In this document: in pieces, positions 18,232 through 27,858 of the stretch
How the letters are laid out: the number at the start of each line of letters is the position of its first letter
Position numbering within the stretch: the first letter of the stretch is position 1
Source: Micavibrio sp. UBA1672
GTDB lineage: Bacteria; Pseudomonadota; Alphaproteobacteria; Micavibrionales; Micavibrionaceae
Direction of reading: 5' to 3'
DNA length: 64,000 nucleotides
NCBI GenBank assembly: GCA_002320665.1
Contig: DCKO01000025.1
Span: 21,350 to 85,349 of the forward strand
Position numbers and translations under genes: made by a program
The notes under the pieces: generated by a model
Seen by the model: only the letters and a program-made list of their open reading frames with translations
The model's database searches: none
Told to the model about the DNA's origin: nothing

Positions 18232-18837
18232 ATGGAACCATTTAAGACCCTTCGCGCAAAGGCTGCGCCTTTGGATATGATCAATGTTGATACGGACGTG
18301 ATTGTGCCCAAGCAATTCCTAAAAACCGTTAAACGCACTGGGCTTGGCGTGAATGCATTTTTTGATATTCGCTACAATGACGATGGCAGCGAAAAAGAAG
18401 ATTTTTCCTTGAACAAGCCCGAACATAAAGGCGCTGAGATTTTAATCACTGGCAAGAATTTTGGCTGTGGCTCTTCGCGAGAGCATGCGCCTTGGGCTAT
18501 TTTGGATATGGGCTTTCGCTGTGTTATCTCCGCTGGTTTTGCTGATATTTTTCACAATAATTGTTTTAAAAATGGTATTTTGCCTATTACTCTGCCCCAA
18601 GAGCAAGTTGACCAGTTAATGGATGAAGCCAAGAATAACCCTGATGATTTACTGGAAATTGATTTGGAAAAACAAACCGTTACACGTGGCAACAAGTTTA
18701 AGTTTGACTTTGAGATTGACCCGTTCCGCAAGCATTGCCTCCTCAATGGTTTGGATGATATCGGCTTGACCTTACAAAAAGAGAACGCTATCACGACATT
18801 CGAGAAAAAAAGAGCACAAGACAAACCTTGGCTGTAA
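18232..18837 (+). CDS. leuD: 3-isopropylmalate dehydratase small subunit
   Basis: LeuD is the swivelling small subunit of isopropylmalate isomerase. The 201-residue product shows the long (proteobacterial) form with DMINVDTDVIVPKQFLK near residues 15-31, the substrate-binding GKNFGCGSSREHAPWA and SAGFADIFHNNCFKNGILPI. It is 16 bases ahead of leuB. The large subunit leuC lies 2.2 kb upstream on the same strand with other genes between, so the two subunits may be transcribed from different promoters. Confidence 0.97.
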   Translation: MEPFKTLRAKAAPLDMINVDTDVIVPKQFLKTVKRTGLGVNAFFDIRYNDDGSEKEDFSLNKPEHKGAEILITGKNFGCGSSREHAPWAILDMGFRCVISAGFADIFHNNCFKNGILPITLPQEQVDQLMDEAKNNPDDLLEIDLEKQTVTRGNKFKFDFEIDPFRKHCLLNGLDDIGLTLQKENAITTFEKKRAQDKPWL

Positions 18838-18853
18838 GAAATAAGGATCACTC

Positions 18854-19936
18854 ATGAGTTATAAACTACAAATTCTGGCTGGCGATGGCATTGGCCCGGA
18901 AATCATGGCTGAAGTCAAAAAGCTGATTGGCTGGATTAACGAGACAACAGATACCAAAATTGAAACTGCTGATGGGCTTATTGGCGGTGCATCTTATGAT
19001 GAATTCGGTGAGCCATTGACAGATGAAACGCTTGAGGTTTCAAAAGCTTGTGATGCCGTCATTCTTGGTTCTGTAGGTGGTCCGAAATGGGATGGTGTTG
19101 ATTACAACGAACGCCCCGAGGCTGGTCTCCTGAAACTTCGTAAGGAACTTGATTTATTTGCAAATTTACGCCCAGCCCTAGTCTTTGATGCGCTAATTGA
19201 TGCATCTACCCTTAAGCCTGAAATTGTTAAGGGGCTGGATATATTGATTGTGCGCGAACTTACTGGCGGTGTTTATTTCGGTGAGCCGCGCGGTATCGAA
19301 GATTTAGGCAATGGTGAGCGACGCGGCGTAAATACGCAAGTTTATACAACATCAGAGATAAACCGCGTGGCGTGTGTAGCCTTTGATCTGGCCCGCAAGC
19401 GCAGCAACAAAGTTACGTCTTGCGAAAAAGCCAATGTGATGGAAAGTGGTAAGTTGTGGCGCGAAGATGTCACGGCGCTTCATAAGGCTGAATTTAGCGA
19501 TGTTGAACTTGAACATATGTATGCTGATAATTGCGCGATGCAGCTTTTGCGTAATCCTTCGCAATTTGATGTGATTGTTACGGATAATCTCTTTGGTGAT
19601 ATTCTTTCCGACGAAGCCGCTATGCTGACAGGATCGCTTGGGATGTTGCCATCGGCCTCTCTTGGCGTGGAAGGATCATCCGCCGTGTATGAACCTGTTC
19701 ATGGCTCTGCGCCGGATATTGCAGGACAAGGCGTGGCGAACCCGCTTGCAACAATCCTGAGTTTTGCGATGTGCTTGAGATATTCTTTAGACGAGCAAGA
19801 CCTGGCACAGAAAATTGAAGATGGCGTTCAAAAAGTTCTTACCGATGGTTTAAGAACCCCCGACATCATGGCGGATAATTGCAAGAAAATCTCGACATCC
19901 GAAATGGGAGATGCTCTAATAGAAGCTATTAAATAA
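18854..19936 (+). CDS. leuB: 3-isopropylmalate dehydrogenase
   Basis: LeuB oxidatively decarboxylates 3-isopropylmalate to 2-ketoisocaproate with NAD. The 360-residue product has the family's GDGIGPE start, the substrate-binding [14 protein letters not shown], the [16 protein letters not shown] loop with catalytic tyrosine, the [20 protein letters not shown] metal-binding region with catalytic aspartates, and the NAD-binding [17 protein letters not shown]. It directly follows leuD and precedes an NfeD/slipin pair by 24 bases. Confidence 0.97.
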   Translation: MSYKLQILAGDGIGPEIMAEVKKLIGWINETTDTKIETADGLIGGASYDEFGEPLTDETLEVSKACDAVILGSVGGPKWDGVDYNERPEAGLLKLRKELDLFANLRPALVFDALIDASTLKPEIVKGLDILIVRELTGGVYFGEPRGIEDLGNGERRGVNTQVYTTSEINRVACVAFDLARKRSNKVTSCEKANVMESGKLWREDVTALHKAEFSDVELEHMYADNCAMQLLRNPSQFDVIVTDNLFGDILSDEAAMLTGSLGMLPSASLGVEGSSAVYEPVHGSAPDIAGQGVANPLATILSFAMCLRYSLDEQDLAQKIEDGVQKVLTDGLRTPDIMADNCKKISTSEMGDALIEAIK

Positions 19937-19960
19937 ATTGCTATTAGAAAAGGGTTTCGA

Positions 19961-20449
19961 ATGATCACGAGTATCATACTGGCCTTACATTTTATGGGCG
20001 TTGTGCCACTAGAGTCTGCTTATTGGTCTTTATACATAGTTTCTGCGGTTCTTATCCTTGCAGAAATAGGTGTGGTATCTTTTGGTATGTTGGCATTTAA
20101 CGGTTTTCTAGCATTTTATGCTGCGATAACCCTACATTTTCTTAATTCTCAGGTCTTTGGTGTTTCGATTAGCTGGAGTATTATTTTCAGCGTTGCTTTA
20201 ATTGAGTTCGTATCCATTTTTATTGCCCTTTTTATTTGGAACAAAATTAAGAATATTAAGACAGAAACCGGTGCAGAAGGTATGGTTGGTCAAAAGGCCA
20301 AGATCGTTAGCTGGGATGGTTTCAAAGGAAAAGTTCGCTATGAAGGCGAAATCTGGATAGCAGAATCAGAAAAAGAGATGGATTTAAACAAAGATGATAA
20401 TGTGTCGATTGAATCCGTCGGTAAAATGAAATTAAATGTTAAAGCCTAA
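19961..20449 (+). CDS. NfeD-family membrane protein (short form)
   Basis: The 162-residue protein has three to four transmembrane segments in its first ~105 residues and then a soluble OB-fold-like domain with the NfeD pattern GMVGQKAKIVSW and GKVRYEGEIWIAES. The ClpP-like protease domain of long NfeD proteins is absent. NfeD proteins are typically encoded with a stomatin-like partner and act in membrane microdomain organisation. That partner follows 15 bases downstream. Confidence 0.85.
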   Translation: MITSIILALHFMGVVPLESAYWSLYIVSAVLILAEIGVVSFGMLAFNGFLAFYAAITLHFLNSQVFGVSISWSIIFSVALIEFVSIFIALFIWNKIKNIKTETGAEGMVGQKAKIVSWDGFKGKVRYEGEIWIAESEKEMDLNKDDNVSIESVGKMKLNVKA

Positions 20450-20464
20450 ATATAGGAGAAAATT

Positions 20465-21220
20465 ATGCCCTTTTTTGCAGTTATACTCGTTGTCGCTTTT
20501 GTATATATATTAGGCTCTATCAGAATTATCCAAGAGTATGAACGTGGTGTGGTTTACACACTAGGTCGATATACAAGTAACCGTGGGCCGGGCTTTAGAC
20601 TTGTATTTCTATTTGTCCAAAGAGTATTGCTGGTTGATATGCGTATCCGCACCGAGGATATCCCGCCGCAAGATGTAATTTCAAAGGATAACGTTTCCGT
20701 AAAGGTTAATGCGATTGTTTTCTACCGCGTTGTTGATCCGGGTCATGCGGTTAACAAGGTTGAAGATTTCTCTATGGCAACTAGCCAGCTTGCGCAGACC
20801 ACAATGCGCTCTGTGTTGGGTAAGCATGATCTGGATGAAATGCTTGCGCAGCGTGAAGAGCTGAACGAAGCTGTGCAGGAAATCCTGGACCAGCAGACCG
20901 AAGGTTGGGGTATCAAGATCACGAATGTCGAGATCAAAAATGTTGATATTGATCCGACAATGGTGCGCGCGATTGCCAAGCAAGCCGAGGCCGAGCGTTC
21001 AAGACGTGCAAAGATCATCAATGCGGAAGGTGAATTGCAGGCAGCTAAACAGCTTGATGAAGCTGCAGCCATCCTGGCAAAACGCCCTGAAACTATGCAG
21101 CTTAGATATCTTGGTACGATGAGTGATTTTACCAATGCCAAGGGTAATACGATTGTTTTGCCCTTGCCGATGGATTTGCTGGGTGCGCTTAATAAGATTG
21201 CAGCGCCAGCTAAGAAATAG
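20465..21220 (+). CDS. slipin / stomatin-like SPFH-domain protein
   Basis: The 251-residue product is a stomatin-family (slipin) membrane scaffold. An N-terminal hydrophobic hairpin (residues 1-18) is followed by the SPFH domain with EYERGVVYTLGRY, the GPGF turn, DIPPQDVISKDNVSV, AQTTMRSVLGKHDLDEML and EIKNVDIDPTMVRAIAKQAEAE. It ends in a short helical stretch, then LPLPMDLLGAL. The nfeD-slipin pair is widespread in bacteria. An imperfect GC-rich hairpin lies shortly after the stop but is too mismatched to call a terminator. Confidence 0.93.
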   Translation: MPFFAVILVVAFVYILGSIRIIQEYERGVVYTLGRYTSNRGPGFRLVFLFVQRVLLVDMRIRTEDIPPQDVISKDNVSVKVNAIVFYRVVDPGHAVNKVEDFSMATSQLAQTTMRSVLGKHDLDEMLAQREELNEAVQEILDQQTEGWGIKITNVEIKNVDIDPTMVRAIAKQAEAERSRRAKIINAEGELQAAKQLDEAAAILAKRPETMQLRYLGTMSDFTNAKGNTIVLPLPMDLLGALNKIAAPAKK

Positions 21221-21282
21221 GCAAAAAAAGAGCCGGATTTCTCCAGCCCTTTCACGAATTTCTGTCTAACTATCCGTTTTCA

Positions 21283-21987
21283 TTAACCTTGTATGCGTAT
21301 CAGCATGGCACATGCATCAGCCTGGCTGTCTTCATCATAGGCGCCAGCAGCACCACAAGCAGCACCACCATCACCACCAGCAGAACCCGTTGTTGGGTCG
21401 CCATCATCAACTTTGCGGTCAATACGAGCCGCTTCAAGAGGCTGAAGACCAACGCCATTACCAGTGTTAACTGTAGCTATTGATAAATAATGCCCTGCTC
21501 TTGGGTTGGCAAGCAAACCGATTGCAGCGCCACCAGCAGTGTAACCAGGTACAAATTCATTACCATCAATATTTGTGTCCAGGAAGCTGTTTGCCGCATC
21601 AAGACCTGAAATCAGATCAGCCGCTTCAAGCTGTAAGAAAAATGCTATTGATTCTGCATCTGCAAGTGCGCCAGCATTAAGAGGTGCAGCTTCAAGACGC
21701 TGGTTACCATTTGAAGCTGGATTACAAACACCATCATTACAATTTGTAATTCTGTTGTTGGCATTCTGCATATCGCCAGGGAAGGAATCATACATATCGC
21801 GGAATGTACCAACGGCCGCGTCAACAGCTTTAATTTGTGCCACTGTAGATGTTACTTGTGTATTAGCGATCATCTCCTGACCTTTCAGGATACCACCAAC
21901 AAGCAAACCAATAATAATCATAACAACCGCCAATTCGACAAGCGTAAAGCCCTCATCATTGCGGATAGAGTCGTACTGAGTAGTCAT
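21283..21987 (-). CDS. type IV pilin, prepilin-type (probable major pilin)
   Basis: The start is set at ATG 21987, where AAAGGAG lies seven bases upstream; a longer frame from 22071 has no such support. The 234-residue prepilin has a 13-residue charged leader ending in Gly13, cleaved before Phe14. The canonical FTLVELAVVMIIIGLLVGG follows, with Glu at +5. A helix continues to about residue 60, then a Gly/Ala/Asn/Asp-rich globular domain with at least five cysteines, likely forming disulfide loops. It lies at the downstream end of the pilus cluster and has its own promoter region, as expected for an abundant major pilin. Confidence 0.88.
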   Translation of the reverse strand: MTTQYDSIRNDEGFTLVELAVVMIIIGLLVGGILKGQEMIANTQVTSTVAQIKAVDAAVGTFRDMYDSFPGDMQNANNRITNCNDGVCNPASNGNQRLEAAPLNAGALADAESIAFFLQLEAADLISGLDAANSFLDTNIDGNEFVPGYTAGGAAIGLLANPRAGHYLSIATVNTGNGVGLQPLEAARIDRKVDDGDPTTGSAGGDGGAACGAAGAYDEDSQADACAMLIRIQG

Positions 21988-22055
21988 AGTATTCTCCTTT
22001 ATAAGAATAGATAGAATTTTAATAGTTGTGTTTAAGTAAGAAGTAGTTAAAGAAC

Positions 22056-22104
22056 GTGCTGGACAGCACAAAGCGAATCATACACATCTTTTTCCATTTC
22101 TAAA
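22056..22104 (-). promoter_or_regulatory. pilin promoter with start-site hairpin
   Basis: On the minus strand TTTAGA (22104-22099), a 16-base spacer and TATGAT (22082-22077) form a plausible sigma70 promoter. The perfect dyad GTGCTGTCCAGCAC (22069-22056) begins just where transcription should start. It could be an operator, or a 5'-end mRNA hairpin protecting an 80-base leader. No sigma54 motif was seen. Confidence 0.4.
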
Positions 22105-22171
22105 AGCCTCAATATGTTCAGAATGATTTATTTTGCTAAAAAAACATTTAAAAACAGAGGGGTAAGTTCTC

Positions 22172-22204
22172 AAAAAGACAAAATGATAAGTTTTTATTTT
22201 GTCT
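22172..22204 (-). terminator. intrinsic terminator of the AraC-type gene
   Basis: On the minus strand AGACAAAAT (22204-22196) pairs perfectly with ATTTTGTCT (22184-22176), followed by TTTTG. It lies 36 bases after the stop of the AraC-type gene and separates it from the pilin promoter. The stem is AT-rich. Confidence 0.55.
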
Positions 22205-22240
22205 AGAGCAACATTATGTATAAAATATAGACGTTTTGAT

Positions 22241-23311
22241 CTAGCCAATCATATTTTTGCGGTATTCTCTGGGGCTGCGCCCTTCGATTTCTTTGAAAAC
22301 ACGGTTAAAGGATGGCAGAGAATTAAAGCCAACTTCCTCTGAAATGACCTTAATACTGATATCAGTTTCCAAAAGCATTCTTTTTGCATCCTCAACTCGG
22401 TGTTCATTCAGGATCGTTGGAAAAGATTTCTTGAAATGGACATTAATAATCTTTGAAACAAGGCTTTCCGATAACTCTAATTCCTTGGCCAGATCTGATC
22501 TGGAGTAACCTGTTTCATGATAAATTTTTTCTAATGCCAATAAATCCTCGATCTTCTTGGCAACGTCCAGTTCTTTTTCACTTAAAATATCTGCACGTGG
22601 CTTAGCGTCCCTAAGGCTTAGAGATTGCGGATAAATACGTAGTAGACTTGTATTAATAAGGTAAATAAAAGCCAGCCCCAAGACTGTGCGCAAGATAACG
22701 GAATTTTCCTGATATTGGCTATTACCTAGGCTCAGCATAAAAGATGCTAGCAGAAAAATATTAACGAAAACTAGCGAAAGGATCACCCAATATCTTTCAT
22801 TTCCAGATTTCTGCCTGTTAATGAGTGTAAATAAATCTCGCCTGAACCATATAATCAACAAGCTAAGAGCACCAGCAATCATACCTGTAATATTAAGCCA
22901 ACCGGAAAAATCGTTACATTTATCAATATATTTGCAATATTCTACGGTTGTGCTCTTGGTAATGATGATCGAGGCCAGCAGAGCCAATGGCACGAATAGC
23001 AACACCCCCCACTCTGCCAGTTTTGGGTTACTCTTGGCATGAGCCATTTGTATTATAAGAAGGGCGCTAATTGATGGGCCATAGCTCCATAGCGCCCAGT
23101 TTATGATGCTATAATAAGGTATAGCCTCGGAAATATAGCGCTCCGCTAGATCAGCAAAAAAGGCTGCGCCTAAAATAAAAAAATAAATACACGGCAAAAG
23201 TATTGAATTGATATTTTGTGCCCGAAATACGATATAAACAAGGATATAGACACACTGAAATACTCCCAAAAGCGAGAGAACCTCCTGTAAATTGAACTGG
23301 AACTGGTTCAT
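22241..23311 (-). CDS. membrane-bound AraC-family transcriptional regulator
   Basis: The 356-residue protein has about seven hydrophobic segments in residues ~10-230 and a C-terminal AraC-type double helix-turn-helix domain (about 265-355). The first helix-turn-helix is around SRSDLAKELELSESLVSKII, the second around IKVISEEVGFNSLPSFNRVF, and the family hallmark is GRSPREYRK. Regulators of this form sense signals in or across the membrane and bind DNA directly. It lies between the pilin gene and the rest of the pilus cluster on the same strand, so control of the pilin or the cluster is a reasonable inference. The inducer is unknown. Confidence 0.88.
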   Translation of the reverse strand: MNQFQFNLQEVLSLLGVFQCVYILVYIVFRAQNINSILLPCIYFFILGAAFFADLAERYISEAIPYYSIINWALWSYGPSISALLIIQMAHAKSNPKLAEWGVLLFVPLALLASIIITKSTTVEYCKYIDKCNDFSGWLNITGMIAGALSLLIIWFRRDLFTLINRQKSGNERYWVILSLVFVNIFLLASFMLSLGNSQYQENSVILRTVLGLAFIYLINTSLLRIYPQSLSLRDAKPRADILSEKELDVAKKIEDLLALEKIYHETGYSRSDLAKELELSESLVSKIINVHFKKSFPTILNEHRVEDAKRMLLETDISIKVISEEVGFNSLPSFNRVFKEIEGRSPREYRKNMIG

Positions 23312-23325
23312 TTTTTTAAATGCCC

Positions 23326-24072
23326 TTACTTGTATTTGGGTACATTATCACATAACGGGTCTTTTTGGGCTTCCTCTTCGGATAAAATCTGGTTGCATAT
23401 ATGTGCCAACATTTGATTTACCTCTTGGGGCTGTAATTTCTCTGCCGAGGATTTTAGAATTTCGACCATTACTGTATAGGCAAGCTCTTTGTCTCCCTTT
23501 TCCCGTAAAACAAAGGACGGTATTTGTTTTGTGAATATAGGGATATCTTCCTTTTTATGATTTGCCAATTCTTTTGCTAGCTCAAGGGCTGTCTCATGGT
23601 CTTTCATATTTTTTCGGGCGACAACAACGGCTTGTAGTAAAAATCGCCATTTTTCATCTTCAGTGCGCAAGCCTATTTCTCTAAGGTAGGATAAAACAGG
23701 ACGAAACCTTTCCGGCTCTTGAAGAGAACTAAAATAATATGCAGCTAAATAAGGTATGTAATTAGAAGTAGAATCCAGATAATCTTCTACATAAAACCAG
23801 TCTGTCAAAGTCTCGTATTTATAATCTTTTAGCGCTGTTACGCGGCCACCACTATCGCCCATATTCTGGATCATGATCCCTATAATGCGGTAGGCGAATT
23901 GAGAATCGCCCAGACCATAAAGCGCGGCATATTTCTTATTCGGCGCGGGTGGCACATTACTCCATTCTGCCTGAAGGTTTCTAGAATAGAGCCAAAAAAC
24001 AACATTTATTATCAAAGCCATTGCAAAGATATATATGACTTTTTTTTCTGCTTTTTTAGAGGCGTTAAGCAT
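23326..24072 (-). CDS. membrane-anchored helical-repeat protein in pilus cluster
   Basis: I do not recognise this 248-residue protein by family. One transmembrane segment (about 11-29) anchors a mostly alpha-helical body whose helix-pair pattern (residues ~100-240, for example ETALELAKELANHKKE) resembles TPR-like repeats. It has four or more Tyr-rich aromatic clusters near YLAAYYF. It is eight bases downstream of an ABC-2 permease and upstream of the AraC-type gene. Its place beside the permease suggests a partner subunit, perhaps an equivalent of Myxococcus PilG, but no sequence similarity can be claimed. Confidence 0.55.
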   Translation of the reverse strand: MLNASKKAEKKVIYIFAMALIINVVFWLYSRNLQAEWSNVPPAPNKKYAALYGLGDSQFAYRIIGIMIQNMGDSGGRVTALKDYKYETLTDWFYVEDYLDSTSNYIPYLAAYYFSSLQEPERFRPVLSYLREIGLRTEDEKWRFLLQAVVVARKNMKDHETALELAKELANHKKEDIPIFTKQIPSFVLREKGDKELAYTVMVEILKSSAEKLQPQEVNQMLAHICNQILSEEEAQKDPLCDNVPKYK

Positions 24073-24080
24073 AGAAAGAC

Positions 24081-24845
24081 CTAGAATTGCCGTCTAATAA
24101 AATCCAGTAGAACAGCATTGATGATAAGAAAATAAAAGACAAGACATTGCCCGATTATAAAGTAAATGGCAAAAAGATCACTGCTATAACCGTAAATCAG
24201 CCAGTTATTCTGAGCCATTAAATCGAGGCGTGGTATAAGAATGGAGACCAGATTCATCATCATATCAAGGGCCACATGGCTTTCAACAAGCTTAGATTCT
24301 ATAATCCCCAATATCTGCCCCATCATGCGCGCCAAAATATAGAAGGCTGACAAGGCCATAGCAGCATTGGAAGCACTCGACATATAAAGAGCAAAGAAAA
24401 AGGCTGTGTTAACCATGATTATACTTTCCACGGTTAAGCTTAGGCCCCAGACCCACGCCCCACCGAAATCTTGCCGCAAATAATTCATTCCACAAACAAG
24501 AGCCAAAACAGCAAGGCTTAGCATGATTGCTATGATATTGAACGCCATAGAATATGACAAAACAAAGGATATCCGCCCTATTGGCCTTGAGAGCAAAAAC
24601 TCGACATCTTTGCTGTCATATGATTTTCGTACAAAAAATATGACAAAGAGGCAAAGTCCTAGCACCGCGGCAATTCGAAGGCTTCCAGCGATAAAAACAA
24701 CAGCAAATATATCCTGCTCGATAATAGCCGAGCTGCCTAGAAATACAGAAAGACTGGTTCCAACGACTAGGACCAGAAATAAGGCCAGTACCAGTCGATC
24801 ACGCAAAGCCGCTATTAGAACATATTTAATCAGTGATGGAGACAT
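24081..24845 (-). CDS. ABC-2-type transporter permease in pilus cluster
   Basis: The 254-residue protein has six predicted transmembrane segments and the ABC-2 permease layout, including the amphipathic segment KSYDSKDVEFLLSRPIGR between the second and third segments that typically contacts the ATPase. The only ABC ATPase nearby is encoded 8.4 kb away at 33208-33942 within the same minus-strand cluster. Pairing the two is my inference. Myxococcus xanthus carries an ABC transporter (PilG-PilH-PilI) in its type IV pilus cluster that is needed for pilus assembly. This may be a comparable system. Confidence 0.78.
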   Translation of the reverse strand: MSPSLIKYVLIAALRDRLVLALFLVLVVGTSLSVFLGSSAIIEQDIFAVVFIAGSLRIAAVLGLCLFVIFFVRKSYDSKDVEFLLSRPIGRISFVLSYSMAFNIIAIMLSLAVLALVCGMNYLRQDFGGAWVWGLSLTVESIIMVNTAFFFALYMSSASNAAMALSAFYILARMMGQILGIIESKLVESHVALDMMMNLVSILIPRLDLMAQNNWLIYGYSSDLFAIYFIIGQCLVFYFLIINAVLLDFIRRQF

Positions 24846-24869
24846 AAGCTAACTCAGAGATATTATTGC

Positions 24870-26768
24870 TTATAGTTTAAACGGTCTGCGGTCGCCAGAG
24901 AACTTACGGTACAGATCCTTATCTGTCGCATGAATAGTATCAGCACCGTCCTCAATTATTGTAGCCTTTATAAAAATAACCAATTCTGTTTTTGAAATTA
25001 AGTCATTTTGTTTCTTAAACAAAGACCCGACAATCGGCATCTCACCTAGAACAGGCACGCCTTCTTGTAAATTTGTGGTTCGGTCCTGCAACAAACCACC
25101 CATCACGATGGCTTGGCCAGAGGAAACATTAACAACAGTATCGATTTCCTGCACATTAACCTCTGGTATTAATGATTCAAGGTTGGCCGCGCCAGGAATT
25201 GTAGAGGCTGCAAAGGCTACACCTGGGTCGCGTTCTGTGCCGACAACACGTGTGACTGTTGGACGCAATGCCAATGAAATTTTTCTAGTATCCAGATTGA
25301 TAGAAGGCTGAACGTTCACAAGAACCCCTTCTGGAACACTATTAATCGTTGAGTCAATTTCGACCGTATCGATATCTCCATCATCATCTTTATCTGTTGA
25401 TTCAACTTCAATTTCAAAGAAGACCTGATTGGTTGCAACATTCAAGACAGCAGATTGGTTGTTGAGCGTTGTTAAGCGGGGGCTTGCCAAAGCGCGTACT
25501 GTACCAAAACCGGAGATTGCTTGCACCAAGGCCTCCAGATCATTTCCCAGGTAGCCAAGAGTAAAGTTATTGGGATTTGTACCGGACAGAGAAGAGCCGA
25601 TCGGCGCTGTTACCAGACCTCTTGTTAAACCTGACGCAGCGGTATTAAGAGATGTTGCACCACCACTAGACAGAAAGTTACCGAATCCCTCAGGGCCAAG
25701 GGATAGAGCCTGCCAATCAATCCCCGTGATATATTCATCAAACAGATTTACTTCGAAAATCTTGGCTTCGATCAACACCTGAGATGTCACTGCTTTCTTT
25801 AAAACTTCCAGATATGCCTGAACTTCTTTTTGTTGCTTTTCAGTTGCATAAATATTGACCATACCGGCCTGTTTGTTGATCGAGAACTGCGTTGAGGCCT
25901 CGCCATCCCCTGTGCTGCTACCGAAATCATCATTACCGGCATCGACTGGCAAGGATTCCACATTCAAGACCACTTCGCGGTCATCTTGATTATTCGTACT
26001 TCCGTTTTCGGAATTAACAGGGTTCGAAGGAGCTGCAGTAATTCTCGGATCTCGGTTTGTCCGCAAAGCAGACCCTCTTGCGCCTCCTAATATCTGAGAA
26101 AGTCCAGCTTCCAATTCACCCCAAAAATCAGAATTACTCTCAGAGCTAGCAGAAAATGATGACCCAGTGTCAGCACCATCTCCAGAAACCACAGAAACAT
26201 TCGTGCTAACAGCACCCTGATTATTTCTTATGAAACTCAAATAATCGATTTTGTAAAGTTTATTGTAAGGTGTATCCAACTCTACACGTAAGAAGTCTTC
26301 TTCAAATTTATAGCGCAATCCAGCAATATCAGAAATTCGCTTGATAACGACATCAAAAGGCTTGTTTCTGGCAGTAAATATAATAGACCCCCTGATATTC
26401 GGGTCTAGTTCAAGATCGTAATCAGCTTGTTTTGCCAACTCAAATAATACGTCTCTAATCGGTACAGATTGGTCAACAGCAACAGAGACCAAAGGCATTG
26501 GCTGGATGCTGGAGGTTGCCGTCGAGACATAAGGCTGCATCTCGGGAATTCCTACTCTATTGGAAGTATCGCTTGATGGTGTTTCGAGTTCAGGTGTACG
26601 CTCTGCCAAGCCATCACGGTAATCTTGTATCTCCATATTTCCGGCTCTGTCTGCTCTGGTGTAATTATGCGCCAAATCACAAGCCGACAAGGAAAAACAA
26701 ACCAATATTGCCGGAAATAGTCCGAAAGGTTTACTGGTTGTGTTTTTCAACTTTTGTAAAACAAACAT
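24870..26768 (-). CDS. type IV pilus / MSHA-type secretin (PilQ/MshL-like)
   Basis: This is the outer-membrane channel of the pilus. The start is set at ATG 26768 because it gives a proper lipoprotein signal with lipobox LSAC and lipidated Cys30; the frame extends to 26822. Order in the 632-residue product: a short N0/secretin-TonB-like domain (VPIRDVLFELAKQADYDLEL), a long Ser/Asn/Asp-rich insertion (about 170-270), an N-domain around KQQKEVQAYLEVLKK, and the secretin core. Core motifs are VLIEAKIFEVNL, VPEGVLVNVQP, the signature VMGGLLQDRT and VPVLGEMPIVGSLF. It is lipidated, so it may not need a separate pilotin. Confidence 0.92.
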   Translation of the reverse strand: MFVLQKLKNTTSKPFGLFPAILVCFSLSACDLAHNYTRADRAGNMEIQDYRDGLAERTPELETPSSDTSNRVGIPEMQPYVSTATSSIQPMPLVSVAVDQSVPIRDVLFELAKQADYDLELDPNIRGSIIFTARNKPFDVVIKRISDIAGLRYKFEEDFLRVELDTPYNKLYKIDYLSFIRNNQGAVSTNVSVVSGDGADTGSSFSASSESNSDFWGELEAGLSQILGGARGSALRTNRDPRITAAPSNPVNSENGSTNNQDDREVVLNVESLPVDAGNDDFGSSTGDGEASTQFSINKQAGMVNIYATEKQQKEVQAYLEVLKKAVTSQVLIEAKIFEVNLFDEYITGIDWQALSLGPEGFGNFLSSGGATSLNTAASGLTRGLVTAPIGSSLSGTNPNNFTLGYLGNDLEALVQAISGFGTVRALASPRLTTLNNQSAVLNVATNQVFFEIEVESTDKDDDGDIDTVEIDSTINSVPEGVLVNVQPSINLDTRKISLALRPTVTRVVGTERDPGVAFAASTIPGAANLESLIPEVNVQEIDTVVNVSSGQAIVMGGLLQDRTTNLQEGVPVLGEMPIVGSLFKKQNDLISKTELVIFIKATIIEDGADTIHATDKDLYRKFSGDRRPFKL

Positions 26769-26973
26769 AATATACTTAGCCCCTAGGAAATTTGATAAAG
26801 ACATATGAAAGAAACAGAACAATCAAGGCGGACGCCCATCAAGATTCCAACATAACTATATTGCGCTGTATGGTATGAAATATCGACTAGTTTTGGCAAT
26901 AAGCTTCTTATTAGCTGTGAATAACTTAGTGCTAATATGGGAATTATTTTTTGAACTACAGAGCAAATTTAGC

Positions 26974-27858
26974 TTATTCAATACCTGCCAAAGGCGGTTC
27001 CCACTTATCATTTGATGCAGTGGCCTGCCAATTCAGAATCACATCACCACTATGCGGGAATCCTAAACGGTCATTGTAATGAGCTAGTATTGCATCTCTG
27101 GTATCTTTATCATCTGTATTTGATACTGTTTCAAAAAGACGTTCAGCCTCACTAATGTCATTACGCGTGGCCATTTTCTTAATATATGGGATACTATCTA
27201 CGCCGGCAGACAGGTTTCTGAAACCGGCCCCTAATAAAAGTCCAGTATATTTCGTATGTGAAGCCATTTCACCGCAAATACTGACAGGGAGGTTTTGTTT
27301 ATTAGCCGCCGTAGCTATGTCTTTTAATGTTTCCAGAACAGCCGGTTCCGTTGGGTCATAAGCTTCAAGGTTTTCATCACTATAGCGATCAGGACCAATA
27401 ATTTTTGCAATAAGATCATTCGAGCCCACCGAAATAAAATCAGCATTTAGCTTTCCTCTTTTTAAGGCATGAACGCCAGCAACGGTTTCAATCATTGCAC
27501 CTACAGGGATCTTGGTCTTTACACCTTGCTTTGAGCATTCTTCCTCAAGCATCTGTCTGACTGGATCAAGGTCTGCATTAGAATTAACCATAGGCACCAT
27601 AAGTTTAATCTTGGGCTTACGCCCCTCATCTTCCATTTTTTTGGCTAATAGAGCTATGTCTTCAATAAGACGCTTTGTTAGTTTTTCTTGATCCTGAGCA
27701 CGTTTTTCTTCATCTATATTACCGTTTTTATCAAGAACTGGATATTTATCTCCCGCCAGATCCGGTGTTCTGATTGTTGCTTCAATATCTCCACAATTCC
27801 TTAAGTTACACTCAATGATGTGGAAGTAATTATGGTCATTTTGCTTAAACTTAGATGA
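26974..27858 (-). pseudogene. PTS enzyme I-like protein, C-terminal part after in-frame stop
   Basis: This stretch continues in the same frame as the upstream part and is separated from it only by the TAA at 27861-27859. No other stop interrupts it. Read through, it encodes the PEP-binding TIM barrel: TIRTPDLAGDK (residues 397-407 of the full frame), MVPMV, GAMIETVAG with the Mg-binding Glu, VGSNDLIA with Asn-Asp, and ICGEMASH with the active-site Cys. The NPxLGxRGIR stretch usual in enzyme I is absent. The first internal ATG is at 27636, which would leave a truncated barrel. Either a recently inactivated gene, a sequencing error or readthrough explains this. Confidence 0.8.

Noticed and set aside
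21221..21282. Hairpin after the slipin gene as an intrinsic terminator
   Set aside because: The stem has at least two mismatches and no T-run follows on the plus strand.
26823..26973. Secretin promoter (TTGCCA then TACCAT, 18-base spacing)
   Set aside because: Too many mismatches in an AT-rich region to support it.
26875..27015. Short plus-strand ORF of 46 codons with a hydrophobic start, between the secretin and enzyme I genes
   Set aside because: No ribosome binding site, overlaps the antisense enzyme I-like coding end, and composition looks random.
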